Numbered from the stretch's first letter, positions 15,433 through 24,790 are shown. The stretch is 64,000 nt of DNA from Caulobacter sp. FWC2 (GCF_002742625.1 NZ_PEBF01000001.1:2790001-2854000), one strand, 5' to 3'. Numbers and translations: made by a program. Notes: a model not told the origin generated them from the sequence alone.

Positions 15433-16882
15433 CGTCCCTATCGTCATGGTCGGACGGGTCGGCCGGCGCCGGGCGATCGCGCATATGAACCTGGCCGCCG
15501 CCCGCACGGGTCTGCGCCTTGGCCAGGCGGTCGCCCACGCCACGGCCCTGGTCCCGGGCCTGGTGCTGCGCGATCTCGACGCGGCCGGCGACCAGGCCGC
15601 GCTCGAGCGGTTGGCCCTGTGGGCCCAGCGGCTCTACTCGCCCACGGTCGCGGCCGACCCGCCCGATGGCCTGGTCATCGACGCCAGCGGCTGCGCGCAT
15701 CTGTTCGGCGGCGAGGAGGCGATGCTGATCGACATCCGCCAGCGCCTGGCCAAGGTCGGTTTGGCCGCGCAGGTCGCCATCGCCGACAGTTGGGGCGGCG
15801 CCCACGCCCTGGCCCGCTACGGCCGCCGGGCGATCTTCATGGCCGCGCCCGGCGCGACCGGCCGTGACCTGCGCGACCTGCCGGTGGCGGCGCTGCGGCT
15901 GCCGGGTCCGCTGGTCCAGGTCCTCGCCAAGCTTGGCTTCGACACCATCGGCGAGCTGGAGGCCACGCCCAAGGGGCCGCTGGCCCATCGCCTGGGCCTG
16001 GAGCCCATCCGCCGGCTCGACCAGGCCTTCGGCCGCGAGCGCGAGGCGCTCGAGCCGGTGTTCGCGCCCCAGACCCTGCGCACGGCCAGGGTGTTCGCCG
16101 AGCCGATCGGCGCGCCCGAGACCCTGGCGCGGTATCTGGGCGCGCTGACCCTGGAGCTTTGCGCCCTGCTGGAGGCCGCCAGCCTGGGCGCAAGGTCGCT
16201 CGACGCCTTCTTCTTCCGGGTCGACAACCGCATCGAGACCGCGCGGATCGGCCTGGCCGTCCCGGCCCGCGACGCCAAGCGCCTGACCCGGCTGCTCTGC
16301 GAGAAGCTTCAAACCGTCGATCCGGGCTTTGGCGTCGACAGGATGGTGCTGGCCGCGCCGGGGGCCGAGCCCCTGGCCTATCGCCAGGACGAGGTGGCGT
16401 TAGGCCCCAAGGCCGGCCCCGGACACGACGCCGACCACGCCGGCCTGATCGATATCCTCTCCAACCGCCTGGGGCCCGAGCACGTCTATCGCCTGACCAG
16501 CGCCGACAGCGACCTGCCCGAACGCAGCGTGCGCAAGGCGCCGGCCCTGGCTCGGCCGCCGGCCTTCTCCTGGCCGGCCGATTGGCCAAGGCCCACCCGC
16601 TTTCTGCCGCGTCCCGAACCGATCGAGACCCTGGCCTTGCTGCCCGATCAGCCCCCGGCCTCGTTCACCTGGCGCGGGGTGCGCCGGCGCGTGCGGTGCG
16701 CCGACGGCCCCGAGCGCGTGTTTGGAGAATGGTGGAAGGCCGACGCGGAGCTGGCGCGCAGCAGAGACTATTTCCAGGTCGAGGACGAGGCCGGAGAGCG
16801 CTACTGGATCTATCGCGACGGCGACGGCGAGGATCCGGCCAGCGGCACGCAGCGCTGGTTCATGGCCGGGGTGTTTGGATGA
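15329..16882 (+). CDS. imuB: ImuB, catalytically inactive Y-family polymerase
   Basis: A 517-residue Y-family-like protein that links DnaE2 to the sliding clamp. The N-terminus [18 protein letters not shown] is the family's altered version of the polymerase motif, lacking the catalytic aspartate of DinB. The palm and fingers follow ([34 protein letters not shown]), then a little-finger region and the ImuB C-terminal domain ending [19 protein letters not shown]. It overlaps imuA by 104 bases and dnaE2 by 4 (ATGA at 16879-16882), so translation of the set is coupled. Confidence 0.94.
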   Translation: MTPRVISVFLPRWPTDRLARMQARTPPAGTAPPPDVPIVMVGRVGRRRAIAHMNLAAARTGLRLGQAVAHATALVPGLVLRDLDAAGDQAALERLALWAQRLYSPTVAADPPDGLVIDASGCAHLFGGEEAMLIDIRQRLAKVGLAAQVAIADSWGGAHALARYGRRAIFMAAPGATGRDLRDLPVAALRLPGPLVQVLAKLGFDTIGELEATPKGPLAHRLGLEPIRRLDQAFGREREALEPVFAPQTLRTARVFAEPIGAPETLARYLGALTLELCALLEAASLGARSLDAFFFRVDNRIETARIGLAVPARDAKRLTRLLCEKLQTVDPGFGVDRMVLAAPGAEPLAYRQDEVALGPKAGPGHDADHAGLIDILSNRLGPEHVYRLTSADSDLPERSVRKAPALARPPAFSWPADWPRPTRFLPRPEPIETLALLPDQPPASFTWRGVRRRVRCADGPERVFGEWWKADAELARSRDYFQVEDEAGERYWIYRDGDGEDPASGTQRWFMAGVFG

Positions 16883-19800
16883 ACAATCCCGCGCAAGGCC
16901 TTGAAGACCTGGGCGATTACGTCGAGCTGCAGTGCGCCTCGCACTTCTCCCTGCTGCGCGGCGCCTCTTCGCCGGGCGAGCTCTTCGACGAGGCCCAGCG
17001 CCTGGGCTACCGGGCCTTGGCGCTCTGCGACCGCAACAGCCTGGCGGGCTTGGTGCGCGCCCACATCGCCGCCAAGGCCACCGGCGTGCGGCTGATCGTC
17101 GGCTGCGAACTGGTGCTGCGCGAGGGCATGACGGTCCTGGTCTATCCCACCGACCGGCCCGCCTATGGCCGGCTGTGCCGGCTGCTGTCCTTGGGCAAGA
17201 GCCGGGCCGGCAAGGGCGCGTGCGACATCGACCTTTCCGACCTGGCCGCCCATGCCCAGGGCCTGATCGCCATCCTGGTCCCCGACCGGCCCGACGCGGC
17301 CTGCGCCGTCCAGCTCAAGAAACTCAAGGCCGTCTTCGGCCCGGAGGCCCATGTCGCCCTGACTCTGCACCGACGGCCTGGCGACGCCCTTCGGCTGCAT
17401 GAGCTGGAGGCGCTGGCCCGCGCGGCGGGCGTGACGCCGGTGGTGACCAACCGGGTGCTCTTCCACGACAAGGACCGGCGCCTGCTGCAGGACGTCGTCA
17501 CCTGCATCCGGGAGAACACCACCATCGACGATGTCGGCTTCAAGCGCGACCGTCACGCCGACCGTCATCTGAAGGCCCCGCGCGAGATGCTGCGGCTCTT
17601 CCCGCGCCACCCCGCGGCCCTCGCCGCGTCGGCGGCGATCGCGGCGCGATGCCTCTTTTCGCTCGACGAACTGACCTACCAGTATCCCCGCGAGGTCGCC
17701 GAGCCCGGCCAGACTCCCCAAGAGACCTTGGCGCGCCTGACCTGGGCCGGCGCGGCCCGCCGTTTTCCCGAGGGGGTGACGCCGGAGGTCAAGGCGATCC
17801 TCGATCATGAGCTGAAGCTGATCGGGACCTTGGGCTATGCGCCCTATTTCCTGACCGTCAACGCCATCGTCGCCTATGCCCGCAGCCAGGACATCCTCTG
17901 CCAGGGCCGCGGCTCGGCCGCCAATTCGGCGGTCTGCTACGTGCTGGGGATCACCTCCATCGACCCCGAGCGCAATGATCTGCTGTTCGAGCGCTTCGTC
18001 AGCCAGGAGCGCGACGAGCCGCCCGACATCGATGTCGACTTCGAGCACGGTCGGCGCGAGACCGTCATGCAGTGGGTGTTCGAGACCTACGGCCGTCACC
18101 GCAGCGCCCTGGTCGCCGTCGTCCAGCGCTTTCGGCCGCGCGGGGCGGTGCGCGACGTGGGCAAGGTGCTGGGCCTGCCCGAGGACATGACCAAGGGCCT
18201 GTCCAGCCAGATCTGGAGCTTCAGCCGCGAGAAGATCGAGGAAAAGCACGCCCGCGACCTCGGCCTGGACCTGTCGGATCGCCGGCTGCGCCTGACCCTG
18301 ACGCTGGCCCAGCAGCTGCTCAACACGCCGCGACACTTTTCCCAACACCCGGGAGGCTTCGTCCTGACGCACGACCGGCTCGACGAGCTCGTGCCGATCG
18401 AGCCGGCGCGGATGGAGGGCCGCCAGATCATCGAATGGGACAAGGACGACATCGACGCGCTGAAGTTCATGAAGGTCGACTGCCTGGCGCTGGGCATGCT
18501 CACCTGCCTGAAGCGCGGCCTTGATTTACTGAAGGATCACAAGGGCGTGGCGCTGGATCTTGCCACCATTCCGCCGGAGGACCCGCGCACCTATGCGATG
18601 ATCCGCAAGGCCGACACCCTGGGGGTCTTCCAGATCGAGAGCCGGGCCCAGATGGCCATGCTGCCCCGGCTCAAGCCTCGCTCGTTCTACGACCTGGTCA
18701 TCGAGGTGGCGATCGTGCGACCCGGCCCGATCCAAGGCGACATGGTCCATCCCTATCTGCGTCGGCGCGAAGGCAAGGAAAAGGTCTCCTATCCCAAGCC
18801 GGAGCTCGAGAAGGTGCTGGGCAAGACCTTGGGGGTGCCGCTCTTCCAGGAGCAGGCCATGCGGGTGGCGATCGAGTGCGCCGGTTTCACGCCGGGCGAG
18901 GCCGACCAGCTGCGCCGGGCCATGGCGACCTTCAAGTTCACCGGCGGGGTCAGCCACTTCAGGACCAAGCTGGTTGGCGGCATGGTCGAGCGCGGCTACC
19001 CGCAGGACTTCGCCGAGCAGACCTTCTCCCAGCTGGAGGGCTTTGGCTCCTATGGCTTCCCCGAAAGCCACGCCGCCAGCTTCGCACTGCTGGCCTACGC
19101 CTCCTCCTGGCTCAAATGCCATCATCCCGAGGTCTTTTGCGCGGCCCTGCTCAACAGCCAGCCGATGGGTTTCTACCAGCCCGCCCAGATCGTCCGCGAC
19201 GCGCTCGAGCACGGGGTCGAGGTGCGCCCGATCTGCGTCAACGCCTCGCGCTGGGACTGCACGTTGGAGGAAAAATCCGATGGCGTCCTGGCTGTGCGCC
19301 TGGGGCTGCGCATGGCCGGCAAGCTGGCGGAGGCGGACGCGGCCCGCCTGGTCCTGGCCCGCGCCGAAGACCCGTACCGCTCGGTCGACGACGTCTGGCG
19401 CCGCGCCCAGATCGGGACCGGCGCCCTGTCGCGCCTGGCCGAGGCCGACGCCTTCCAGCCCAGCCTGAAGCTGGGGCGGCGCGAGGCGGCCTGGGCCATC
19501 AAGGGTCTGCGCGACGTCGCCCTGCCGCTGTTCGACCAGCCGGGCGCGGCGGAACTGAACGAGGCCGCGCCGGCCCTCAAGGCCATGACCGAGGGTCGCC
19601 AGATCGTCGAGGACTACAGCCATGTGGGCTTGAGCCTGCGCCGCCATCCTTTGGCCCTGCTGCGCGAGGACCTGGCGGGTCTCGGCCGCGTCCCTTGCCA
19701 GGTCGCCACCGGCGCGCGCGACAGCCGTCACGTCAAGACCGCGGGCCTGGTTTTGGTGCGACAGACGCCGGGCACCGCCAAGGGGGTGATGTTCATGACC

Positions 19801-20043
19801 ATCGAGGACGAGACGGGCGTATCGAACCTGGTGATCTGGAAATCCCTCTACGAGAAGCAGCGGCGCATCGCCCTGGGCGCCCACCTTATCGGCGTGGATG
19901 GACGCATCCAGCGCGAGGGCGATGTCGTTCACCTGGTGGCCTACAAGCTTCATGACCTTTCGGGCCTGATGGCGACCCTGCAGGATCGCGGCGCCGACGC
20001 CGGCGATCTGTCCTGGGCTCGCCGCAGCCGCAACTTCTGTTGA
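16879..20043 (+). CDS. dnaE2: DnaE2, error-prone DNA polymerase III alpha subunit
   Basis: A 1054-residue C-family polymerase, the mutagenic polymerase of the ImuAB cassette. The N-terminal PHP domain starts [17 protein letters not shown] and continues [17 protein letters not shown]. The palm has [18 protein letters not shown] and the catalytic aspartates in [16 protein letters not shown], followed by [19 protein letters not shown] and [20 protein letters not shown]. The C-terminal helix-hairpin and OB-fold ([18 protein letters not shown]) close the protein. ATG 16879 overlaps the imuB stop; the same frame is open far upstream inside imuB but that part is not DnaE2-like. It is followed after 4 bases by alkB. 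Confidence 0.96.
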   Translation: MNNPAQGLEDLGDYVELQCASHFSLLRGASSPGELFDEAQRLGYRALALCDRNSLAGLVRAHIAAKATGVRLIVGCELVLREGMTVLVYPTDRPAYGRLCRLLSLGKSRAGKGACDIDLSDLAAHAQGLIAILVPDRPDAACAVQLKKLKAVFGPEAHVALTLHRRPGDALRLHELEALARAAGVTPVVTNRVLFHDKDRRLLQDVVTCIRENTTIDDVGFKRDRHADRHLKAPREMLRLFPRHPAALAASAAIAARCLFSLDELTYQYPREVAEPGQTPQETLARLTWAGAARRFPEGVTPEVKAILDHELKLIGTLGYAPYFLTVNAIVAYARSQDILCQGRGSAANSAVCYVLGITSIDPERNDLLFERFVSQERDEPPDIDVDFEHGRRETVMQWVFETYGRHRSALVAVVQRFRPRGAVRDVGKVLGLPEDMTKGLSSQIWSFSREKIEEKHARDLGLDLSDRRLRLTLTLAQQLLNTPRHFSQHPGGFVLTHDRLDELVPIEPARMEGRQIIEWDKDDIDALKFMKVDCLALGMLTCLKRGLDLLKDHKGVALDLATIPPEDPRTYAMIRKADTLGVFQIESRAQMAMLPRLKPRSFYDLVIEVAIVRPGPIQGDMVHPYLRRREGKEKVSYPKPELEKVLGKTLGVPLFQEQAMRVAIECAGFTPGEADQLRRAMATFKFTGGVSHFRTKLVGGMVERGYPQDFAEQTFSQLEGFGSYGFPESHAASFALLAYASSWLKCHHPEVFCAALLNSQPMGFYQPAQIVRDALEHGVEVRPICVNASRWDCTLEEKSDGVLAVRLGLRMAGKLAEADAARLVLARAEDPYRSVDDVWRRAQIGTGALSRLAEADAFQPSLKLGRREAAWAIKGLRDVALPLFDQPGAAELNEAAPALKAMTEGRQIVEDYSHVGLSLRRHPLALLREDLAGLGRVPCQVATGARDSRHVKTAGLVLVRQTPGTAKGVMFMTIEDETGVSNLVIWKSLYEKQRRIALGAHLIGVDGRIQREGDVVHLVAYKLHDLSGLMATLQDRGADAGDLSWARRSRNFC

Positions 20044-20047
20044 GCCG

Positions 20048-20656
20048 ATGAGCGACCAGCCTAGCCTCTTTAAGCTTACCGACGCGCCGCGCGCCGCGCC
20101 GCCGCGCGGGCTGCCGGACGGCCTGGTCTACCAGCCGGACCTCGTCGGCGCCGAGGACGAGAGGGCCCTCGTCGCCGCGGTCGCCGACCTGCCGCTCAAG
20201 CCGTTCCAGTTCCAGGGCTATGACGGTCATCGCCGCGTGGTCTCGTTCGGCTGGGCCTACGACTTTGCCCGCCAGGTCCTGGAGCCGGCCGAGCCGATGC
20301 CGGCGTTCCTCCGGCCGCTACGCGACAGGGTGGCGGCCCTGGCCGGGCGCGATCCGGAGGATTTCCAGCAGGCCTTGGCGATCGAATATGCCCCGGGCGC
20401 GGGGATCGGCTGGCATCGCGACCGGCCGCAGTTCGACATCGTGGCCGGCGTCTCGCTGCTGTCCAGCTGCCCTTTCCGGTTCCGGCGGCGAACCGGTGAG
20501 CGCTGGGAGCGCGCGACGCTTCGGCCCGCGCCGCGCTCGGCCTATGTCCTGACCGGGCCCGCGCGCACCGCGTGGGAGCACTCGATCCCGCCCGTGGAGG
20601 CGCTGCGTTATTCGTTGACCTTCCGCACCTTTCGGACGCGTCCCGGCGCGGCCTAG
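20048..20656 (+). CDS. alkB: AlkB-type 2-oxoglutarate/Fe(II) dioxygenase
   Basis: A 202-residue DNA dealkylase that reverses 1-methyladenine and 3-methylcytosine lesions. Iron ligands are His123 and Asp125 in GIGWHRDRPQF and His178 in WEHSIPP. The 2-oxoglutarate arginine pair lies in RYSLTFRTFR (Arg187 onward). Residues 63-75 (RVVSFGWAYDFAR) form the substrate-lid region of the short AlkB/ALKBH2-like forms. It starts 4 bases after dnaE2 and is almost certainly part of the LexA-controlled operon, placing direct alkylation reversal under SOS control. Confidence 0.92.
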   Translation: MSDQPSLFKLTDAPRAAPPRGLPDGLVYQPDLVGAEDERALVAAVADLPLKPFQFQGYDGHRRVVSFGWAYDFARQVLEPAEPMPAFLRPLRDRVAALAGRDPEDFQQALAIEYAPGAGIGWHRDRPQFDIVAGVSLLSSCPFRFRRRTGERWERATLRPAPRSAYVLTGPARTAWEHSIPPVEALRYSLTFRTFRTRPGAA

Positions 20657-20988
20657 TCGCCGGGCTTTTTCTCGGCCGCCCAGGCCGATGGCCCGTCGGG
20701 GACGATGCGGGCGTCCTGGAACGGGGCTTGCGGGGTTTGGATCGGCCGCAAGGTCGACTCGCAGGCATTGGCGTCCGACGGCGGCTCGACCGGGGCCGGG
20801 ATGGTGTGGACGACCTTGGCGATCTGGTCGGGATCGTCGACGAAAGCGTCATGGCCAGGGATCGGTCCGCGGGCCACGACGACGGGCTCGGCGCTCGCCG
20901 CGGGAGCGGGCGCGGGCGCCCTCGGCTCGGCCACCTTGTGGACGCCGCCCAGGCCGTCGGCGGTTTGGGGATCCTTGCCCGTGCTCAT
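20653..20988 (-). CDS. Pro/Ala-rich hypothetical protein
   Basis: A 111-residue low-complexity protein (MSTGKDPQTADGLGGVHKVA...), with a proline/alanine-rich middle and no signal peptide or membrane segment; probably disordered. Its stop overlaps the end of alkB on the other strand by 4 bases. The case that it is real rests on a good GAAAC-N16-CGTT stress promoter 34 bases upstream and a usable start. I do not recognise the family. Confidence 0.55.
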   Translation of the reverse strand: MSTGKDPQTADGLGGVHKVAEPRAPAPAPAASAEPVVVARGPIPGHDAFVDDPDQIAKVVHTIPAPVEPPSDANACESTLRPIQTPQAPFQDARIVPDGPSAWAAEKKPGD

Positions 20989-21021
20989 GATCGCGCTCCT
21001 TGGCTTGATGGCTGGAAGACC

Positions 21022-21046
21022 AACGCACGGCCGCCCGGACCGTTTC
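21022..21046 (-). promoter_or_regulatory. Candidate EcfG-type promoter for the 20653-20988 gene
   Basis: On the minus strand GAAAC-N16-CGTT (one mismatch). -10 CGTT at 21025-21022, 34 bases before ATG 20988. The same GAAAC form precedes ku and the gene at 52457. Confidence 0.6.
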
Positions 21047-21068
21047 TGTCCAGCTTCAGGGCTCCCGC

Positions 21069-21473
21069 TCAGGCCAAGGGGTCCGCCGCGTCTCCCAGGT
21101 CCAGGGAGACCAGGTAGGCCTCGATCAGCGGCGCGGCCATGGCCTCGAACTTGCCCGACAGGACCTTGGGGATGCGGGCCGCCGCGCCGCCGAGGCTTCG
21201 GGTCAGGGCCCCGCCGGTCAGGCCGACGATCAGCTCCAGTTGGGCGGCCGCGTCGCGGGACGCGCCGCTGGACCCCAGCGCGGCGACCCGCGCGCCTGGC
21301 GGGATCACGAAGCGAAAGACCACCACCGGCCGGGTGGCGGCGGCATAGGCCTGGAGGCGCTCGCGCCGTTGGGCGATGTCGTCCAGATCGACGATCTGGG
21401 CGTCAAGGCGCGCCTCGGCCTCGTCCTGGGCCAGGGGCGTTTGGGCGGCCAGGGCCGCGAAAATCGGGGGCAT
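21069..21473 (-). CDS. Hypothetical protein
   Basis: A 134-residue helical protein (from ATG 21473, MPPIFAALAAQTP; ATG 21482 would add three residues). Acidic N-terminal helix (EAEARLDAQIVDLDDIAQRR), a strand region RPVVVFRFVIPPGARVAALG, then a helical C-terminus ending SLDLGDAADPLA. No known motif. It lies in a run of short minus-strand genes (21958 to 21069). Confidence 0.5.
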   Translation of the reverse strand: MPPIFAALAAQTPLAQDEAEARLDAQIVDLDDIAQRRERLQAYAAATRPVVVFRFVIPPGARVAALGSSGASRDAAAQLELIVGLTGGALTRSLGGAAARIPKVLSGKFEAMAAPLIEAYLVSLDLGDAADPLA

Positions 21474-21535
21474 GGATATCATATGGGAAGCCCCCGCCGC
21501 CCTGCCAGGGGGGCGCCGGACCGCGATGGGCCATC

Positions 21536-21769
21536 CTAGAAAAGCGTTCGCTGATCGGGCTCGGCTGCCGGCCCGGTGACCGGGACGCCCGTGAAACGGT
21601 CGCGGATGGCGGTATTGAAGTACTCGCCCTTGGCGAAGGCCAGGCGCAGGCCTTGGGCGATGTCGGCGGGCACGTCCTGGTAGGCGTAGACGCGCCCGCT
21701 GACGAAGGTGAGGGTCAGGACCTGGCCTTCGGGGTCGTAGGCAAAGGCCTTGATGACCGTAGAGGGCAT
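21536..21769 (-). CDS. KTSC-domain protein
   Basis: A 77-residue protein that is almost entirely one KTSC domain: MPSTVIKAFAYDPEGQVLTL, then FVSGRVYAYQDVPADIAQGL and an aspartate/asparagine turn (GEYFNTAIRDRFTG). The domain is found alone or fused to lysyl-tRNA synthetase-like proteins and has no established biochemical role. It starts 10 bases after the end of the upstream gene (21779-21958), so the two are probably one operon. Confidence 0.85.
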   Translation of the reverse strand: MPSTVIKAFAYDPEGQVLTLTFVSGRVYAYQDVPADIAQGLRLAFAKGEYFNTAIRDRFTGVPVTGPAAEPDQRTLF

Positions 21770-21778
21770 GGCCGCGCC

Positions 21779-21958
21779 TTAGGTCTGGCGATCGCCCTTG
21801 TCGCCCTGGCCCTTGCCGGCGTCGTGCTTGGCGTGCTGGCGCTGGTCGGCGGCCAGGGACTTGCCGACATCGACCTGCTCGGAGAACTGGCCCTTGTCGT
21901 CACGGCGCGCGAAGCGCTTGTCGCCGGGGTTGGGTTCGATCAGTTCGCGTTTGGACAT
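21779..21958 (-). CDS. Conserved small basic protein
   Basis: A 59-residue highly charged protein: MSKRELIEPNPGDKRFARRD, then DKGQFSEQVDVGKSLAADQR and a Gly/Lys/Gln-rich tail. I recognise this as a family widespread in alphaproteobacteria without assigned function, usually near stress genes. AGGAGGAG upstream of ATG 21958 is an excellent ribosome site. On its strand a GGAACC lies about 50 bases upstream, but without a matching -10, so its promoter is not settled. It diverges from the DUF3606 gene. Confidence 0.8.
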   Translation of the reverse strand: MSKRELIEPNPGDKRFARRDDKGQFSEQVDVGKSLAADQRQHAKHDAGKGQGDKGDRQT

Positions 21959-22021
21959 GGTGGTCTCCTCCTGTTGCAAAGCGAATCCGCGACTCAGGCG
22001 ATCGGTTCCCGCAGCGTGACT

Positions 22022-22046
22022 GGAACGGGGGGCGGCCGGGTTCGTT
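22022..22046 (+). promoter_or_regulatory. EcfG-type stress promoter, exact match (DUF3606-xthA)
   Basis: GGAAC at 22022-22026, 16-base spacer, CGTT at 22043-22046: an exact consensus. The DUF3606 ATG lies 20 bases beyond the -10, after AGGAGG. Confidence 0.85.
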
Positions 22047-22066
22047 ACCCGGCCAGGAGGCGCCCC

Positions 22067-22387
22067 ATGGCCAACCCGCCCTATGATACGCCAAGCCAGG
22101 TCCAGCCGATCGACGGCGAGGTCGTCGTCATCGGCCCCGGCGCGACGGGACTGTCGGTCACGCCCGAGGCGGCCCGCCAGACGGCCGCGCGGCTGACACG
22201 GGCCGCCGAGCAGGCCGACGACGGCCACGTCGAGCAGATCGATCCCGACGACGCCGAAGCCCTCGCCCGCTGGGCCGAGCGCCTGGGCGCGTCGGTCCAG
22301 GCGGTGCGCAATGCTGTCCTGGCGGTTGGCGGCGATAGTGAAGCCGTGGCGCTGCGGCTAGGGTCGGCGCGCGGCGCGGCCGACTGA
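22067..22387 (+). CDS. DUF3606 domain protein
   Basis: A 106-residue protein. Residues about 57-100 are a DUF3606 domain (IDPDDAEALARWAERLGASV then QAVRNAVLAVGGDSEAVALR), a small helical stress-associated module. The N-terminus has a strand GEVVVIGPGATGLSVTPEAA resembling another short stress-protein motif (compare ADVIDGGVVITGPNGFQSTM in the gene at 52272). It is preceded by an exact EcfG promoter and CCAGGAGG, and followed 6 bases later by xthA, so the exonuclease is probably stress-induced too. Confidence 0.85.
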   Translation: MANPPYDTPSQVQPIDGEVVVIGPGATGLSVTPEAARQTAARLTRAAEQADDGHVEQIDPDDAEALARWAERLGASVQAVRNAVLAVGGDSEAVALRLGSARGAAD

Positions 22388-22393
22388 CCGCGC

Positions 22394-23167
22394 GTGAAGA
22401 TCGCCACGCTCAACATCAACAACGTCAATGCCCGGCTAGGGCCGCTGACCGCTTGGCTCGAGGCCGAGGCGCCCGATGTGGTCTGCCTGCAAGAGCTCAA
22501 GGCCGACCAGGGTGCATTTCCGCAAGAACCGCTCGCGGCGCTGGGCTATGAGGCCGTCTGGCGCGGCCAGCGCACCTGGAACGGCGTGGCGATCCTGGCG
22601 CGGGGGATGACGCCGATCGTCACCCGAACCGCCCTGCCCGGCGACCCCGACAAGACCCAGGCGCGCTACATCGAGGCGGCGGTGAACGGCGTGTTGATCG
22701 GCTGCCTCTACTTGCCCAACGGCAATCCGCATCCGGGACCCAAGTTCGACTACAAGCTGGCCTGGTTCGAGCGCTTCAACGCCCATGCCGCCACCCTGCT
22801 CGCCTCGGGCGCGCCAGTCGTCCTGGCCGGCGACTATAATGTCGTGCCGACCGAGGCCGATCTCTATCCAAACCATTCCTACGGCGACAACGCCCTGCTC
22901 GCCCCGCAAAGCCGGGCGGCCTTCCAGCGGCTGCTGGACCAGGGCTGGACCGACGCCCTGCGCGCCGTCCATCCGGAGGGGCCGCTATGGACCTTCTGGT
23001 CGTATCTGCGCCACCGCTGGCCCAATGACAAAGGCCTGCGGATCGACCACCTGCTGTTGAGCCCGGAGCCTCGCGGCCAACTCATCGACGCCGGGGTCGA
23101 TCGCTGGGTGCGGGGCCTGGAGGGCGCCAGCGACCACGCGCCGGCCTGGATCGTGCTCGATCGATGA
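22394..23167 (+). CDS. xthA: Exodeoxyribonuclease III (AP endonuclease, XthA family)
   Basis: A 257-residue endonuclease/exonuclease/phosphatase-fold enzyme that cuts at abasic sites and trims 3' ends. Motifs: MKIATLNINNVNAR, metal ligand in VVCLQELKAD, catalytic Asp/Asn in VLAGDYNVVPTEAD, FWSYLRHRWPNDKGLRIDHL, and the terminal ASDHAPAW histidine. Length is typical. It completes the base-excision pathway begun by the glycosylase at 3842 and is downstream of an exact stress promoter. Its ATGA stop overlaps the next gene. Confidence 0.94.
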   Translation: MKIATLNINNVNARLGPLTAWLEAEAPDVVCLQELKADQGAFPQEPLAALGYEAVWRGQRTWNGVAILARGMTPIVTRTALPGDPDKTQARYIEAAVNGVLIGCLYLPNGNPHPGPKFDYKLAWFERFNAHAATLLASGAPVVLAGDYNVVPTEADLYPNHSYGDNALLAPQSRAAFQRLLDQGWTDALRAVHPEGPLWTFWSYLRHRWPNDKGLRIDHLLLSPEPRGQLIDAGVDRWVRGLEGASDHAPAWIVLDR

Positions 23168-23505
23168 GCGGGTCGGCGACCAAGGCGGGGCCGCCGACGA
23201 CGCCCGACGGTCGCTACATTGTCGTGCGCGGCCGGCTCTGGCGCGCCGCCAATCCGCATTTGTCGCAAGCCGCCCGCCGAGCCCTTGTTGATCAATTGAT
23301 GAGCGCGCGCCGCGCCGTGCGCGAGGCCCGCATGAGCGCCGACCCCGAGCGCGTGGCGCGAGCGCGCGAGCAGGTGCAGGCCGCCAAGGTCGGGCTGGGC
23401 GAGCGGGGTCCGGTGTGGTGGGACGACAGCGCGCCCGATCTCAACCGCCACCTGGCCCGGACCACGTCCTATGCCGATTGGTGGGCCAAGTTCGACGCCG
23501 GCTAG
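23164..23505 (+). CDS. Conserved hypothetical protein coupled to xthA
   Basis: A 113-residue protein opening with a conserved strand motif, DGRYIVVRGRLWRAANPHLS, then a long charged helix (ALVDQLMSARRAVREARMSA) and a tryptophan-rich end (GPVWWDDSAPDLNRHLARTT). This pattern recurs in alphaproteobacterial hypothetical proteins often placed beside xthA. Its start overlaps the xthA stop by 4 bases. One copy of the decamer ATCAATTGAT lies inside it (23291-23300). Function unknown. Confidence 0.8.
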   Translation: MSGSATKAGPPTTPDGRYIVVRGRLWRAANPHLSQAARRALVDQLMSARRAVREARMSADPERVARAREQVQAAKVGLGERGPVWWDDSAPDLNRHLARTTSYADWWAKFDAG

Positions 23506-23529
23506 CGCGGCCATGAGCGGCGCCTTACC

Positions 23530-23664
23530 ATGAGCCCCATGCCCGCTCGTTCCCGCCCCACCGCCCGCCTGTTGACCCCCGCTGGATGGCTGGGCGTCCT
23601 GGCCGTGGCCGCGCTCGCCGTCGCGGCGATCGTCTGGGCGCTGTCGGCCTTGCCCCGGGTTTAA
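23530..23664 (+). CDS. Small single-span membrane protein
   Basis: A 44-residue ORF with a basic N-terminus (MSPMPARSRPTARLLTPAGW) and one strong hydrophobic segment (LGVLAVAALAVAAIVWALSA). It follows the xthA-linked gene by 24 bases on the same strand and may be the last gene of that operon. Start at ATG 23530 or the internal ATG 23539; ribosome site weak. Function unknown. Confidence 0.5.
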   Translation: MSPMPARSRPTARLLTPAGWLGVLAVAALAVAAIVWALSALPRV

Positions 23665-23711
23665 AGGCGTAGACGCTCTCACGGGCTCGCCTTCCGGGGC
23701 GCGGCGTCAGG

Positions 23712-24239
23712 TCAGGCGCGCCAAAAGACATGGACCTTGTCGTGGGCGGTCTCGACCGTAAACAGCTCGCCGTTCAGCCGCGCGTCGCGGGCCATGGCCT
23801 CATAGTCGATATAGAGCCGCAGGCTTTCGGGTATGACCGTGGTCTCCTCGGTCAGCTCTTGGAGGCACTCGGCCAGGCTGGCGAAGGCGCCATGGTACTG
23901 CTCGTCCAGAGCCCTGCCAGCCGCCTCAAGGTCGCCGCCGACCTCGGCCAGCACCAAGGCGCCGAGCGCGCCGCGCGCCCGCAGGAAGGCGGCGATCTCG
24001 ACGACCGTCGCGATGCTGGCGTATTCAGCGATCTCCACACCGCCAAAGCCCTCATGGTCGTGAATGGCGAATTCCTCGGCCATAGGCTCGGGCGAGGCCT
24101 TCAGCATCGCCCGGATCGCGGCCCAAACCGCGTCTTCCTCCTCGACTTCGATCCAGGCCCCATGCAGCACGCCGCTGTTGTAGGCGGCCAGGCACGCCAC
24201 ATAGATGCGGGGCGCAAGATCATCGGCAGCTTGTCCCAT
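23712..24239 (-). CDS. ardA: ArdA-type antirestriction protein
   Basis: A 175-residue acidic protein matching ArdA along its length: PRIYVACLAAYNSGVLHGAW at the N-terminus, AEEFAIHDHEGFGGVEIAEY in the middle, and TTVIPESLRLYIDYEAMARD plus FTVETAHDKVHVFW at the end. ArdA dimers mimic about 40 base pairs of bent DNA and block type I restriction enzymes; they normally protect plasmids and integrative elements on entry. The motif set is complete, with no truncation. No conjugation or replication genes are nearby. A 22-base palindrome lies 18 bases before its start. Confidence 0.88.
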   Translation of the reverse strand: MGQAADDLAPRIYVACLAAYNSGVLHGAWIEVEEEDAVWAAIRAMLKASPEPMAEEFAIHDHEGFGGVEIAEYASIATVVEIAAFLRARGALGALVLAEVGGDLEAAGRALDEQYHGAFASLAECLQELTEETTVIPESLRLYIDYEAMARDARLNGELFTVETAHDKVHVFWRA

Positions 24240-24256
24240 CGTCTTATCCTCAAGGC

Positions 24257-24278
24257 AGGGTTCGAGTCCTCGAACCCT
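24257..24278. promoter_or_regulatory. Perfect palindrome in front of ardA, probable operator
   Basis: AGGGTTCGAG-TC-CTCGAACCCT: 10-base arms with a 2-base centre, directly upstream of the GAGGAT ribosome site of ardA. The position suits a repressor site or a structured 5' leader. The bases between it and 24486 (about 200) hold no gene that I can support. Confidence 0.6.
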
Positions 24279-24486
24279 TGCCCGTCGGCGAGACCGGGGG
24301 TGCAAGCGGCGTGGCCGGCTTCGCGGGGACCCGGCTGCAGGCCGGCCGCAGGACGGCCGAAGCTGGGCGGAAGCCGGTCCGAAGCGCGCCGGGGGCGGAG
24401 CCCCAAGCTGGCCGGGCGCGGAGCGCCCGAAGGAGAGTTGGCCGGCGATAGGGCCTGGCGGGCTTTGCTGGCCGCCGCGCGATCCG

Positions 24487-24735
24487 TCACCGCCGGGGCA
24501 ATCGCCGCCGACGCGTCGCGAACCGAGCAGGCCCGACAGGTCCAACAGGCCGGCGCGCTATGGGCGGTCGACGCGTCTTGAACGCCAGGACCTGGCCCAA
24601 CCGATCAAGGCCTTGTCTCAGGGTCCAGGCCCGCCTCCGCTGACCGAGATAGACGCAGATCAGGATGAGCAGCACCGCAAGCTTCAGACCCAGGAAGACA
24701 AGGGTCCTGGAATCGAGCGTGTCGGCGCCATTCAT
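24487..24735 (-). CDS. Small membrane protein
   Basis: An 82-residue protein with one membrane segment near the N-terminus (TLVFLGLKLAVLLILICVYL) followed by a very basic tail of about 45 residues (RRRAWTLRQG..., ending RRRRLPRR). The topology suggests an N-out anchor with a cytoplasmic, perhaps nucleic acid-binding, tail. No clear ribosome site precedes ATG 24735. A GGAAC-N16-CGCT stress-promoter candidate lies 56 bases upstream. Function unknown. Confidence 0.5.
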   Translation of the reverse strand: MNGADTLDSRTLVFLGLKLAVLLILICVYLGQRRRAWTLRQGLDRLGQVLAFKTRRPPIARRPVGPVGPARFATRRRRLPRR

Positions 24736-24790
24736 CGCGCGGCCACCAGTTTGGCGAAGGACAAGGTCGGGCTCCGCAGATCACGCGGCT

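Noticed and set aside
21988..22016. GGAACC on the minus strand upstream of the 21779-21958 gene
   Set aside because: No CGTT-like -10 at 16-17 bases (reads GGAT or GATT), so I did not list it as a promoter.
24255..24282. GGTTCGAGTCC, which looks like a tRNA T-loop and could mark a tRNA or attachment-site remnant
   Set aside because: The stretch is part of a perfect palindrome, and no acceptor stem, D-arm or anticodon arm can be laid around it.
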